Assembly (NCBI RefSeq): GCF_003057875.1
Contig: NZ_PYXZ01000001.1
Span: 496,001 to 560,000 of the forward strand
Length of the DNA: 64,000 bases
Source: Nocardioides currus
GTDB lineage: Bacteria; Actinomycetota; Actinomycetes; Propionibacteriales; Nocardioidaceae
Reading direction: 5' to 3'
Numbering within the stretch: the stretch's first letter is position 1; every line of letters starts with the position of its first letter. The notes beneath the pieces are model-generated. The model did no database searches. It was not told the origin of the DNA and saw only the letters and a program-made list of their open reading frames with translations. Shown one piece after another: positions 24,132 to 32,554 of this stretch. Both the position numbers and the translations under genes were made by a program.

Positions 24132-25472
24132 TCAGATTCCTTCGGTGCCGATGCCCGGATGCACGAAGGGGCGCCCGGCGCGCATCTCCTCGACCGCCCC
24201 CGGGTGCACCCGACGGAGGTGGTCGAGGCCGCGCCGGCGGTAGCGCAGGATCTGCACGATCCCGAGGGCCCAGAACGGATACTGCACGGCCATCGCGAGC
24301 CGATAGTCGTCGAGACGGTAGGCAGCCATCCCGCCGGGCTGCGACAGGTCGAGGACCACCCCGATCAGCGCCATCGTCAGCAGGGCGGCGGTGAAGCCAC
24401 CGACGTTGACCAGCCCGTTGGCGCGACCGATCGCCTGCACCGGCGTGAACGAGCGGGCGAGGTCGAAGCCGACCATCGCGGCCGGGCCGCCGCTCGCGAC
24501 CGCGAAGGCCATCACGACCACGATCCAGTGCGGCGCGACACCGGGCCACAGCAGCACCGCCGTCCAGGCCGTCGCCATGGTCACGACGATCCCGATCACG
24601 ATCCAGGAGCGGTAGAGCGGGAACCGGGCGACCAGGCGCGCGAGCAGCAGCCCGCTCAGCACCGCCCAGGCGGTCATCGCCATCAGCAGTCCGCTGGCGG
24701 CGCCCTCCGACCAGCCGAGGCCGCGCACGAGGAACGGGAAGCCCCACAGCAGCGCGAAGACGGTGCCGGAGAACTGTGCGGTGAAGTGGGACCACATGCC
24801 CAGCCGCGTCCCCGGGTTGCCCCACACGGTCCGCACCGACTGCGCGAGGGCGCGCAGCTTGATGGCCACGACCTCGTCGCTCCTGTACGGCGAGTCCTTG
24901 ACCAGCACGACGACGGCGACGAGCAGCACGACCCCGATGGCGGAGACGGTGGCGAAGGCGCGCGTCCAGCCGAGCCGGTCGAGCAGCAGCGTCAGCGGAG
25001 CAGCCGCCACGATGGCGCCGAGCTGGCCGGTCATGCCGGTGAGCTGGGTGACCAGCGGCGCCTGGCGGACCAGGAACCACACGCTGACGATGCGGATCAC
25101 GCTGACGAAGATCATCGCGTCGCCGGCGCCGAGGACCGCGCGGGCGGCCACGGCACCGGCGAAGGTCGTGCTGAACGCGAAGCCGAGCTGCGCGAGGGTC
25201 ATCAGCACCAGTCCGCCGACCAGCATCGCGCGCGACCCGAAGCGGTCGAGGAGGACGCCGACGGGCACCTGCATCGCGGCGTACACCACGAGCTGGAGGA
25301 CGGTGAAGGTCGCGAGCCGCGTGGCGGTGATGTCGTAGCGCTCGGCGGCCAGGATGCCCGCCACCCCGAGCGAGCTGCGGTGGAACACGGCCAACATGTA
25401 GACCGCGAGCGAGACGCCCCAGATGGCCCACGCGCGCCGCCGGCCGATGTCGTGGACCTGCTCGGCGCTCAT
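24132..25472 (-). CDS. MFS transporter
   Basis: A 446-residue major-facilitator protein with about 12 helices. The N-terminal half contains RRRAWAIWGVSLAVYMLAVFHR, then the loop 2-3 motif MQVPVGVLLDRFGSRAMLVGG. The C-terminal half has SFTPVQAIGRANGLVNVGGF, typical of nitrate/nitrite-porter-like or sugar-phosphate-like MFS members with presumed small-anion substrates; the actual cargo is not identifiable. It ends in a hydrophilic tail. The ATG at 25472 is chosen because the in-frame residues upstream lack hydrophobic or family character and overlap the TetR coding region. It lies between a secreted-protein gene and a TetR gene on the same strand. Confidence 0.85.
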   Translation of the reverse strand: MSAEQVHDIGRRRAWAIWGVSLAVYMLAVFHRSSLGVAGILAAERYDITATRLATFTVLQLVVYAAMQVPVGVLLDRFGSRAMLVGGLVLMTLAQLGFAFSTTFAGAVAARAVLGAGDAMIFVSVIRIVSVWFLVRQAPLVTQLTGMTGQLGAIVAAAPLTLLLDRLGWTRAFATVSAIGVVLLVAVVVLVKDSPYRSDEVVAIKLRALAQSVRTVWGNPGTRLGMWSHFTAQFSGTVFALLWGFPFLVRGLGWSEGAASGLLMAMTAWAVLSGLLLARLVARFPLYRSWIVIGIVVTMATAWTAVLLWPGVAPHWIVVVMAFAVASGGPAAMVGFDLARSFTPVQAIGRANGLVNVGGFTAALLTMALIGVVLDLSQPGGMAAYRLDDYRLAMAVQYPFWALGIVQILRYRRRGLDHLRRVHPGAVEEMRAGRPFVHPGIGTEGI

Positions 25473-25536
25473 GGCGCCAGCATCGCAGGGACGCCGGCGA
25501 GCCTCGGCGCTGCCCTCGCCGGCCGTGACGCGCGTC

Positions 25537-26154
25537 CTACTGCCGGCCCAGCGCCGCGTCGAGGACCAGCCGGCCGGCCGAGCGGGCCGCCTCGAAGGAG
25601 CCCTCCTGGGGCCGCATCGCGGCGGAGACCAGGGACCCGTCGTAGAGCACGACGAGCGCCTCGGCGGTCGCCACCGGATCGGCCGTGCGACCACGCAGGC
25701 TCGCCTCGAGAACCCCCTTCACCGCGTGCTTGTGGGTGCGGGCCCACCGCACGGCAGGCCCCGTCTCGTCCGGCAGCTCGGCGACGGCCACGGCGAAGGC
25801 GCAGCCGCGGAAGACCTCGTCGTTGGAGCGTCTCTCCGCCACCGACATCAGCGCGTCGAAGACCTGGTGCGGGTCGGTCTCGTCGACCTCGGCCACGGCG
25901 TCCTCGATGACCGCGATCGTCCGCTCGTGGCGACGCTCGAGATAGGCCTCGACGAGCTGCTCCTTGGTCTCGAAGTGGCCGTAGAGCGTCCCGCGCGCGG
26001 CGCCCGAGCGTTCGAGGATCCGCTGCACCGCGGTCTGGGCGATGCCCTCCTCGTAGAGCACCTCGTCGGCGGCGGCGAGCAGTCGTTCGAGTCCCGGGCG
26101 GCGCCGCGTACGGCGCTCCGGCACGGGCGCGACGGTCGTGTCCTGAGCTTCCAC
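25537..26154 (-). CDS. TetR family transcriptional regulator
   Basis: A 205-residue repressor. The helix-turn-helix lies at about residues 24-66 (LERLLAAADEVLYEEGIAQT, then AARGTLYGHFETKEQLVEAYLE). The C-terminal domain with EVFRGCAFAVAVAELPDE and RWARTHKHAV is of the TetR_C group found with oxidoreductase operons. It is divergent from the AhpD-like/ALDH/ADH operon, and a 16-bp palindrome (26189-26204) lies between the two, so control of that operon and of itself is likely. The inducer is probably an alcohol or aldehyde substrate of the operon; that part is inference. Confidence 0.92.
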   Translation of the reverse strand: MEAQDTTVAPVPERRTRRRPGLERLLAAADEVLYEEGIAQTAVQRILERSGAARGTLYGHFETKEQLVEAYLERRHERTIAVIEDAVAEVDETDPHQVFDALMSVAERRSNDEVFRGCAFAVAVAELPDETGPAVRWARTHKHAVKGVLEASLRGRTADPVATAEALVVLYDGSLVSAAMRPQEGSFEAARSAGRLVLDAALGRQ

Positions 26155-26188
26155 GGGATCGATCCTAGGCCCACTCTTGACGGATAAC

Positions 26189-26204
26189 TAGACACAATGG
26201 TCTA
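26189..26204. promoter_or_regulatory. Probable TetR operator
   Basis: TAGAC-ACAATG-GTCTA: 5-bp arms with a 6-base spacer in the divergent gap, 35 bases from the TetR start. It overlaps AT-rich DNA (TCTATTTAAG) that could hold the operon promoter's -10 region. Confidence 0.6.
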
Positions 26205-26259
26205 TTTAAGCCGCCGGTCGCTCCCGTGACCGGCGTCACCTTCTGAGAGGAACGTCCCT

Positions 26260-26622
26260 GTGTGCTACCACGAGCCCGGCGACCGCAAGTACGCCGCTCA
26301 CCTCCGCCGCGGCGCCCCCACGATGCAGGCGGCCTACGCCGCCTTCGGTGAGGCCGTCTTCAAGAGCGAGGACGCCGCGATCCCGACGAAGTACCGCGAG
26401 CTGATCGCCGTGGCCGTCGGGGCGACGACGCAGTGCCCGTTCTGCATCGACAGCCACACCCGCGCGGCCGTCGACGCCGGCGCCACCGCCGAGGAGGTGT
26501 CGGAGGCCGTCATGGTCGCCGCGGCGATCCGCGCGGGCGGCGGCGTCACCCACGGCTTCCTGGCCATGAAGGTCTTCCAGGACGCCACGTCGGCCCAGAA
26601 GAACGACAGCGTCCCGGCCTGA
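26260..26622 (+). CDS. Carboxymuconolactone decarboxylase/AhpD-family protein
   Basis: A small all-helical protein of 120 residues. The CxxC pair in QCPFCIDSHTRAAVDAG and the downstream His are the AhpD-type redox and proton-relay residues, so it is more likely a thiol peroxidase/disulfide reductase-like protein than a true carboxymuconolactone decarboxylase. It is the first gene of the operon with an aldehyde dehydrogenase and an alcohol dehydrogenase, and may protect against or take part in the aldehyde chemistry. The GTG at 26260 (VCYHEP) has GAGAGGAACG upstream, which supports the start. Confidence 0.88.
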   Translation: MCYHEPGDRKYAAHLRRGAPTMQAAYAAFGEAVFKSEDAAIPTKYRELIAVAVGATTQCPFCIDSHTRAAVDAGATAEEVSEAVMVAAAIRAGGGVTHGFLAMKVFQDATSAQKNDSVPA

Positions 26623-26667
26623 CCGGCCTCCATCCGCCAACGATCGACGAAGGGTGCACCCCACCGC

Positions 26668-28137
26668 ATGACCACCACACTGGAAGCGACGCCCCAGCAG
26701 GCTGCTCTCCCCGGACGCGACGACGACGTCGTCGTCGTCAACCCGACCACCGGCGAGACCGTCGCCACCCTCGCACCGACCTCCGCCGCCGACCTCGACG
26801 AGGCCGTCGCGCGAGCGAAGGTCGCCCAGAGGACCTGGCGCTCGATGTCCGGCGACGCGCGCAGCCAGGTGCTGTGGCGCTGGTCGGAGCTGATCGAGGC
26901 CCACGGCGAGGAGCTCGCCACCCTCGACTCCCGCTGCACCGGCAAGGTGCTGCGCGACGGCCTGTCGGAGAACAAGAACGCCGCCCGCTACGCACGCTGG
27001 TGGGCCGGTCGCACCGACAAGCTCTTCGGTGAGCAGCTCGAGGACGCCGCCGGCCGCTTCAGCTACACCATCCGCGAGCCGCTCGGGATCTTCGCCGTGG
27101 TGCTGCCGTGGAACGCGCCGGCGCTCGGCAGCGTCTCACGGACGCTGCCTCCCCTGGGCTGCGGCAACGCCGTGATCGTCAAGCCGTCCGAGTTCTCGCC
27201 GCTGTCCGCGCTGCGGATGGCCGAGCTCGCGCTCGAGGCCGGCATGCCCGAAGGGCTCTACCAGGTGGTCACCGGCCACGGCGCCGTCGGCGCGGAGCTG
27301 GTCGAGCACGAGGGCGTCGACGGGATCTCCTTCACCGGCTCGGTGACCACCGGCCGGCGCGTCAACCTCGCCGCCGCGGCCGGCTTCAAGAAGGCCACCC
27401 TCGAGCTGGGCGGCAAGAGCCCGGTGGTCGTCTTCCCGGACGCCGACCTCGACGACGCCGCCCTCGGCATCCTGATCGGCATCCTGATGAACGCCGGCCA
27501 GATCTGCGCCGCCAACAGCCGGCTGCTGGTGCACGAGTCGATCGCCGAGGAGTTCACGGCCAAGCTGATCGAGCGGGCCGCGAGGGTCAAGGTCGGGGAC
27601 CCGATGGACCCCGAGACCCAGGTCGGACCGGTGGTCTGCCAGCGCCAGTACGACAAGGTCATGGACTTCATCGCCTCGGCCGAGGCCGAGGGTGCGACCG
27701 TCAGCGCCGGCGGTGGCCGCCCGGTGCACCTCGCCGAGGGAAAGGGCCTGTTCATCGCGCCGACCATCATCACCGGCGTCAGCGCCGACATGTCGGTCAA
27801 CCGTGAGGAGGTCTTCGGGCCGGTGCTCGCGGTCGGCACGTTCAGCACGGAGGAGGAGGCCGTCGCCCAGGCCAACGACAGCGAGTTCGGTCTCGCCTCC
27901 TACATCTGGACCTCCGACGGCGCGCGGATCCACCGGATGGCCGAGCAGATCGAGGCCGGCGTCGTGCACGCCAACACCTACCTGGTGATGGACGTGCAGC
28001 TCCCGTTCGGCGGCTTCAAGCAGAGTGGGGTCAGCAACGCGTTCGGCAACGAGGCGATCGAGGCCTGCACGCAGGTGAAGCGGATCACCATCCGCACCGG
28101 CGACGGTCCGCTGCCCAGCCCCTGGCCGGGCGTGTGA
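26668..28137 (+). CDS. NAD(P)-dependent aldehyde dehydrogenase
   Basis: A 489-residue ALDH-superfamily enzyme oxidising an aldehyde to the acid. The catalytic Cys280 lies in NAGQICAANSR and the general-base Glu246 in LELGGKSPVVVF. The substrate/cofactor segments VLPWNAPALG, VKPSEFSPLSAL, SFTGSVTTGR, EEVFGPVLAV and PFGGFKQSGVSN are all in order. It follows the AhpD-like gene by 45 bases and precedes the alcohol dehydrogenase by 28, making a three-gene operon that converts an alcohol through an aldehyde to an acid. Substrate chain length or aromaticity cannot be told from the sequence. Confidence 0.95.
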   Translation: MTTTLEATPQQAALPGRDDDVVVVNPTTGETVATLAPTSAADLDEAVARAKVAQRTWRSMSGDARSQVLWRWSELIEAHGEELATLDSRCTGKVLRDGLSENKNAARYARWWAGRTDKLFGEQLEDAAGRFSYTIREPLGIFAVVLPWNAPALGSVSRTLPPLGCGNAVIVKPSEFSPLSALRMAELALEAGMPEGLYQVVTGHGAVGAELVEHEGVDGISFTGSVTTGRRVNLAAAAGFKKATLELGGKSPVVVFPDADLDDAALGILIGILMNAGQICAANSRLLVHESIAEEFTAKLIERAARVKVGDPMDPETQVGPVVCQRQYDKVMDFIASAEAEGATVSAGGGRPVHLAEGKGLFIAPTIITGVSADMSVNREEVFGPVLAVGTFSTEEEAVAQANDSEFGLASYIWTSDGARIHRMAEQIEAGVVHANTYLVMDVQLPFGGFKQSGVSNAFGNEAIEACTQVKRITIRTGDGPLPSPWPGV

Positions 28138-28165
28138 ACCCCATCGACGAGCAGGAGGACACGAG

Positions 28166-29236
28166 ATGAGCACCACCACGAGGGCCTGGTTCCAGCGTGA
28201 GCAGGACGGCCCGCTCGAGCTGGCCGAGGTCACCTTGGCCGACCCGGGTCCGCACGCCGTGCGCGTGCGGATCCAGGCCACCGGCGTCTGCCAGAGCCAG
28301 GCCTACTGGATGGGCCAGCCGCGCCCGATGCCGCTGCTGTTCGGCCACGAGGGCTACGGCGTCGTCGAGGCTGTCGGCGACGAGGTCAGCCGGACCGCCG
28401 TCGGCGACACGGTGATGGTCACCTGGCTCCCCAGCCCCGAGAGCGCGACCCGCGCGCCGGGTCGCACCGAGGCCACGCTGGCCGACGGCAGCACGGCGTT
28501 CTGGACCAACGTGAGCACCTGGCAGGAGCAGACGGTCGTCGACGAGCAGTACGTCGTCACGTTGGACGAGGGCCTGCGCGACCCGGCCATCGCGCTGGTC
28601 GGCTGTGCGGTGCCCACCGGCGCCGGCGCCCTGATCAACGCCGCCCGCTTCACCGAAGGTGACACCGTCGCCGTCATCGGCCTCGGCGGGGTCGGCCTGT
28701 CGGCCGTCGCCGCGGCGTCGATCCTGGGTGCCGGGTCCGTCATCGCGATCGACCTCACCGACGAGAAGCTCGCCTTCAGCAAGCAGTTCGGGGCGACCCA
28801 CACGGTCAACTCCGGCCAGGAGGACCCGGTCGCGGCGGTCAAGGCGCTGGCGTCGGGCCGCAGCGGCAACCCCGGTGTCGACGCGGTGATCGACTGCGTC
28901 GGCCTCCCGAGCACCATCGCCCAGTCAGTGGCGATGGCCGCGGACGGCAAGGTGTCGCTGCACCGAGGTGGCACCGTCGCCGTCGTCGGGGTGCCCAAGT
29001 CCGGGATCGAGCTCGACCCGATCGAGCTGCTGACGAAGGAGAAGGCGCTCGTCGGCACCCTCGGCGGCGGTGCCGGTCACGACCAGCTCCGGCTGTTCTG
29101 CGACTGGACCCGGGACGGTCGCCTCGACCTGCCCGCGATGATCACCGACACCTACTCCTTCGAGCAGGTGCCGGAGGCGATGGAGGCGCTCAAGGCCGGG
29201 AAGATCCTCGGCCGCTCGATCGTCACGATCGACTGA
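28166..29236 (+). CDS. Zinc-type medium-chain alcohol dehydrogenase
   Basis: A 356-residue MDR alcohol dehydrogenase. Catalytic-zinc positions are visible as Cys in TGVCQSQ, His-Glu in FGHEGYGVVEAVG and Cys in ALVGCAVPTGAG. The four-cysteine lobe that binds the structural zinc in horse-liver-type enzymes is absent. The nucleotide-binding GxGxxG is in VAVIGLGGVGLSAV, and the acidic residue after the second strand (AIDLTDEK) favours NAD. It has AGGAGG upstream of the ATG. The operon ends 15 bases later at a very strong hairpin. The enzyme probably feeds the aldehyde dehydrogenase encoded just before it. Confidence 0.92.
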   Translation: MSTTTRAWFQREQDGPLELAEVTLADPGPHAVRVRIQATGVCQSQAYWMGQPRPMPLLFGHEGYGVVEAVGDEVSRTAVGDTVMVTWLPSPESATRAPGRTEATLADGSTAFWTNVSTWQEQTVVDEQYVVTLDEGLRDPAIALVGCAVPTGAGALINAARFTEGDTVAVIGLGGVGLSAVAAASILGAGSVIAIDLTDEKLAFSKQFGATHTVNSGQEDPVAAVKALASGRSGNPGVDAVIDCVGLPSTIAQSVAMAADGKVSLHRGGTVAVVGVPKSGIELDPIELLTKEKALVGTLGGGAGHDQLRLFCDWTRDGRLDLPAMITDTYSFEQVPEAMEALKAGKILGRSIVTID

Positions 29237-29250
29237 CGCACCGCCACACG

Positions 29251-29293
29251 GACGAAAGGCCGGGTCCCCCACGCGGGGACCCGGCCTTTCGTC
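29251..29293. terminator. Strong rho-independent-like hairpin
   Basis: A perfect 19-bp stem (29251-29269 with 29275-29293) around a CACGC loop, 14 bases after the alcohol dehydrogenase stop. It contains AAAGG/CCTTT near the base, so it also reads as a terminator for the convergent operon on the other strand. It separates two regulons. Confidence 0.9.
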
Positions 29294-29314
29294 GTACGGC
29301 GCTCGCTGAATGCC

Positions 29315-29872
29315 TCAGGCGGGGACGCCCCAGGTCGACACGAAGGTCTTCACCGCGCCGGTCTCCACGTCGAAGCTGCGGCGGGGCAGCGTGCCGATGT
29401 CGGCGCCGTACACGTGGATGCCCACGCACGGCACGTCGGACGCCGCGGCGACCGCGTGCACGTCGGCATCGCTGGTGCAGCAGACCTCGACGTCGCCGGG
29501 CTCGAGGTGGTCCTCGCCGAGGAACGTCAGCCCGGACTCGCCCGGGACGTAGCGCTGCTCGAGCTCGCGGCCGGACACGATGCCGATCACGCCCCAGGTG
29601 CCGTGGTCGTGGACCGGGGTCTTCTGGCCGACGTTCCAGACGGCCGACGCGATCGAGAACGCGCCGTCGGGGGCGACGTAGAGGGGATACATGACGTAGT
29701 GGTCGTCGCGGGGGGCGCGCAGCGGCGCCGGGATCTCGACGCCCTCGGCGAGCCAGGTCTCGAGGTGGCCGGCGACGGCCTGGGTGACGGCCTGCTCGTC
29801 GTCGCCGACGGCAGCGACCTCGGCCGCCACGGCCTCGACGAAGCGGTCCAGTCCGGGGTTCTCGGTGGTCAT
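29315..29872 (-). CDS. Thiol dioxygenase-like cupin (cysteine / 3-mercaptopropionate dioxygenase family)
   Basis: A 185-residue single-domain cupin. The iron triad is His88 and His90 in TPVHDHGTWGVIGI and His139 in ADVHAV. The tail GIHVYGADIGTLPRRSF matches the bacterial thiol-dioxygenase group (COG5553-type), which oxidises cysteine or 3-mercaptopropionate with O2 to the sulfinate. There is no Cys next to the active site of the mammalian crosslink type. The start at 29872 overlaps the stop of the upstream enoyl-CoA hydratase gene (ATGA), and GAGAGGAAGC precedes it. It is the last gene of a nine-gene operon with CoA-transferases and an ABC importer, which makes a carboxylated thiol a reasonable substrate guess. 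Cysteine itself cannot be excluded. Confidence 0.8.
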   Translation of the reverse strand: MTTENPGLDRFVEAVAAEVAAVGDDEQAVTQAVAGHLETWLAEGVEIPAPLRAPRDDHYVMYPLYVAPDGAFSIASAVWNVGQKTPVHDHGTWGVIGIVSGRELEQRYVPGESGLTFLGEDHLEPGDVEVCCTSDADVHAVAAASDVPCVGIHVYGADIGTLPRRSFDVETGAVKTFVSTWGVPA

Positions 29873-30630
29873 GATGCTTCCTCTCGGGATGTGTGGGTGG
29901 TGCGGGACTGCGCGCGGAACCTCAGGAGGTCCTCGCGCAGGGTGGGTCGGGTGGCCAGGGAGCGGGCGAGGTCGGCCAGCGCGGCCGGGTCGACCGGCGC
30001 CGGGTGGGCCGCCGACTTCAGCGCGGCCAGCACGGCCGGGTCGCGGCGGCTGGCGGCGACGGAGATCGAGGCGACGGCGTCGGTGACCGAGTCGGGGGCG
30101 CACAGCACGTCGAGCAGCCCGCACGCGCGGGCGCGCTCGGCGTCGACGCGCTCGCCGGTCGAGGCGAGACGCACGGCGGTGGACTCGCCGACCAGCGCGG
30201 CGAGGCGGCGGGTGCCGAGCACGACGCCGAACGCCGAGCCGGGGAACGCGAAGGACGCCCGGTCGGTGCCGACGCGGACGTCGCAGGCGGCGGCCAGGTC
30301 GGCCCCGGCGCCGACGGCGGCGCCGGTCACGACGGCGACGGTGAGCATGGGCGAGGCCCGCACCCGCTCGAGCAGCAGCCCGATCCGCAGGAACCGCCAC
30401 GCCAGGTCGGCGGTGCTCTCCTGCTCCGGGTCGAGGTCGAAGCCGGCGCAGAACTGCGGTTGGTCCGAGCGCAGCTCCAGCACCCGGCAGCCGGCGGCCT
30501 CGGCCTCGGCCAGCCGGTCGAGCAGTCCGTCGACCATCGCGCCCGTGAGCGCGTTGGCCCGCCCGGGCCGGGACAGGGTCAGTCTCGCGACCCCGCCCCC
30601 GACCGCCAGCGCGGTGGTCAGCTCGTCCAC
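29869..30630 (-). CDS. Enoyl-CoA hydratase/isomerase family protein (divergent)
   Basis: A crotonase-fold protein of 253 residues. The oxyanion-hole segments are seen as FCAGFDLD and TGAAVGAGADLAAACDVRV, but both sites where hydratases carry the catalytic Glu pair look altered (GAGADLAAA and PGSAFGVVLGTRRL). It could therefore be an isomerase, hydrolase or lyase within the superfamily, not a simple hydratase. The GTG at 30630 overlaps the CoA-transferase stop by 13 bases, and the end overlaps the dioxygenase start by ATGA, so it is translated as part of the operon. The substrate is a CoA thioester, presumably made by the neighbouring transferases. Confidence 0.8.
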   Translation of the reverse strand: MDELTTALAVGGGVARLTLSRPGRANALTGAMVDGLLDRLAEAEAAGCRVLELRSDQPQFCAGFDLDPEQESTADLAWRFLRIGLLLERVRASPMLTVAVVTGAAVGAGADLAAACDVRVGTDRASFAFPGSAFGVVLGTRRLAALVGESTAVRLASTGERVDAERARACGLLDVLCAPDSVTDAVASISVAASRRDPAVLAALKSAAHPAPVDPAALADLARSLATRPTLREDLLRFRAQSRTTHTSREEAS

Positions 30631-31790
30631 TCGGCGAGGACCTCGTCGTTGTGCTCGCCCAGCAGGGGCGGGCGGCGGGTCGGCACCGACTCGGCGCCGC
30701 TGATCCGCGCCGGGAAGGCGAGGTCGGAGACCTCGCCGATCACCGGCGCGGTGGTGCGGATGAGCAGGCCGGTGTCGACCACGTGCGGGTCGGCCAGCAC
30801 CTCCTCGAAGGTGTTGATCGGCCCGCACGGCACGCCGTACGAGCTGAGCAGGGTGACCCACTCGTCGGCGTCACGCGTCATGAAGCTCTCCTCGAGGAGC
30901 TCCGCGAGCGCGACCTGGTGGGCGACCCGGCCCTCCTGCGTGGTGAAGCGAGGGTCGTCGAGCAGCTCGGGTCGCTCGACCGCGGTCGCCACCGACTGCC
31001 ACAGCCGGTCGTTGCCGGCGGCCACGGTGAAGTAGCGGTCGCGGCCGCGGAACGCCTGGTACGGCGCGTTGCGCGGGTGGGCGCTGCCGAGCGCGCTCGG
31101 CGTGCGACCGGTGCCCCAGAACTCGCTCACCTGGAGGGCCGAGGTGGCCAGCAGGCAGTCGAGCATCGGCACGTCGACGTGGCGCGAGGTGCCGCTCTCG
31201 CGCACCTGGTGGACCAGCGCCGCGACGGTCATCGCCGCGTAGAGACCGGTGATGAAGTCGGCGACGGGCACGCCCGCCTTGACCGGCGGCCCCCCGTCGG
31301 AGCCGGTGACGCTCATCAGGCCGCTCATCCCCTGGATCACCACGTCGTAGGCGCCGCGGTCGCGGTAGGGACTGCGCAGCCCGAAGCCGGAGATCGAGCA
31401 GAACACGACGCCGCGGTGGTCCTCGGAGATCGCCTCGTAGCCGAGCCCGAGCTTGTCGAGCACCCCGGGCCGGTAGTTCTGGACGACGACGTCGGCCTCC
31501 AGCATCAGCCGGCGGATCGCGGCGTTCTGCTCGGGGTCCTTGAGGTCGGCGACGACCGAGCGCTTGTTGCGGTTGAGCGAGGTGAAGTTGTAGCTGAACT
31601 TGTTGTCGTCCTCGTCCCGCTCGATGGGCGGCCACGCGCGCATCTGGTCGCCGTTGGGCGGCTCGACCTTCACCACGTCGGCGCCCAGGTCGGCCAGCAG
31701 CATGCCCGCGAACGGACCCGCCGCCACGTGGCCGAACTCGACGATCCGCACCCCGTGGAGCGGCAGGTCGGAGCGATCCCCCTGAGCCAT
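30618..31790 (-). CDS. CaiB/BaiF family CoA-transferase (1)
   Basis: A full-length class III CoA-transferase of 390 residues. It moves CoA between two carboxylic acids through an aspartyl intermediate. The N-terminal Rossmann part reads VRIVEFGHVAAGPFAGMLLADLGADVVKVEPP, continuing to NRNKRSVVADLKD. The catalytic Asp is in DRGAYDVVIQGMSGLMS, and the linker helix and C-terminal domain follow (HPRNAPYQAFRGRDRYFTVAA, then PLLGEHNDEVL). ATG 31790 has GAGAGGACGAGAGC upstream. An ATG at 31817 would instead overlap the stop of the preceding gene in ATGA fashion, like most other junctions in this operon; both are possible. It lies between two enoyl-CoA hydratase genes. Confidence 0.92.
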   Translation of the reverse strand: MAQGDRSDLPLHGVRIVEFGHVAAGPFAGMLLADLGADVVKVEPPNGDQMRAWPPIERDEDDNKFSYNFTSLNRNKRSVVADLKDPEQNAAIRRLMLEADVVVQNYRPGVLDKLGLGYEAISEDHRGVVFCSISGFGLRSPYRDRGAYDVVIQGMSGLMSVTGSDGGPPVKAGVPVADFITGLYAAMTVAALVHQVRESGTSRHVDVPMLDCLLATSALQVSEFWGTGRTPSALGSAHPRNAPYQAFRGRDRYFTVAAGNDRLWQSVATAVERPELLDDPRFTTQEGRVAHQVALAELLEESFMTRDADEWVTLLSSYGVPCGPINTFEEVLADPHVVDTGLLIRTTAPVIGEVSDLAFPARISGAESVPTRRPPLLGEHNDEVLAEWTS

Positions 31791-31813
31791 GCTCTCGTCC
31801 TCTCTCGTGCTGG

Positions 31814-32554
31814 TCATCGGCCGGTGAACCTCGGCTCGCGCTTCTCGCGGAAGGCCGCAATGCCTTCCTGCATGTCCTCGCTCTGCGACACCTCGCGCAG
31901 CAGCCGCATCGTGCGGACCTGCTCCTCGACGGCAGCCCGGCCGACATGGTCGTCGATTAGGCGCTTGGCGGTGCGGATCACGAGCGGCGCCGAGGCGGCC
32001 AGCCGGTGCGCCCAGCTCATCGCCAGCTCGACGTGCTCGCCGGGCGGGACGACCGCGTTGATCATCCCGACGTCGTAGGCGCGGGCGGCCGTGATCGGCT
32101 CGCCGAGCATCAGGAACTCGGCCGCGACCTTGCTGGGCACGCGCGAGACCACGCCCGAGGCGAGGCCGCCGAACGCACCGACCTTGCCCTCGGGATAGCT
32201 GAACCGCGCGGTCTCGGAGGCGACGATCAGGTCGGAGTACTGCGCGAGCACCCACCCGCCACCGATGCAGTGACCGGTGATCGCGGCGACCACGGGCTTG
32301 TCGAGGTCGACCGACAGGTTGGGCACGCAGCGCCACATGTCGAGCGAGACGTCGCCGAGGTCGATGCCTGCGCAGAACGCACGGTCGCCCTCCGAGGTGA
32401 GCACGGCGCAGCGCTGGTCACTGGACGCGTAGCGGGCCCAGGCCTCCTCGAGCCCCGTGATCATCGCGGGACTGAGCGCGTTGAGCTTCTCGGGCCGGCG
32501 CAGGGTCACCACGGCGACGTCGCCGTCGACCTCGTAGGTCACGGTCCCGCTCAT
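31814..32554 (-). CDS. Enoyl-CoA hydratase/isomerase family protein
   Basis: A 246-residue crotonase-fold enzyme. The oxyanion-hole strands are FCAGIDLGD and TGHCIGGGWVLAQYSDLIVAS; the second carries Trp-Val-Leu where classical hydratases have a Glu-Leu-Ala type sequence. The stretch FSYPEGKVGAFGGLASGVVSRV holds the second active-site region. This subgroup is often annotated as carnitinyl-CoA dehydratase-like or enoyl-CoA hydratase. It starts in an ATGA overlap with CoA-transferase 2 and is followed by CoA-transferase 1. Hydration or dehydration of an activated side chain is the likely role. Confidence 0.88.
   Translation of the reverse strand: MSGTVTYEVDGDVAVVTLRRPEKLNALSPAMITGLEEAWARYASSDQRCAVLTSEGDRAFCAGIDLGDVSLDMWRCVPNLSVDLDKPVVAAITGHCIGGGWVLAQYSDLIVASETARFSYPEGKVGAFGGLASGVVSRVPSKVAAEFLMLGEPITAARAYDVGMINAVVPPGEHVELAMSWAHRLAASAPLVIRTAKRLIDDHVGRAAVEEQVRTMRLLREVSQSEDMQEGIAAFREKREPRFTGR

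Noticed and set aside
23283..25910. A long + strand frame opposite the secreted protein and MFS genes
   Set aside because: Composition is the mirror of the real minus-strand genes (runs of Arg/Gly/Asp/Glu without motifs). The minus-strand products have signal peptides and membrane helices.
26260..26622. Carboxymuconolactone decarboxylase in an aromatic (beta-ketoadipate) pathway
   Set aside because: The CxxC pair points to an AhpD-type redox protein, and no other beta-ketoadipate gene is present.
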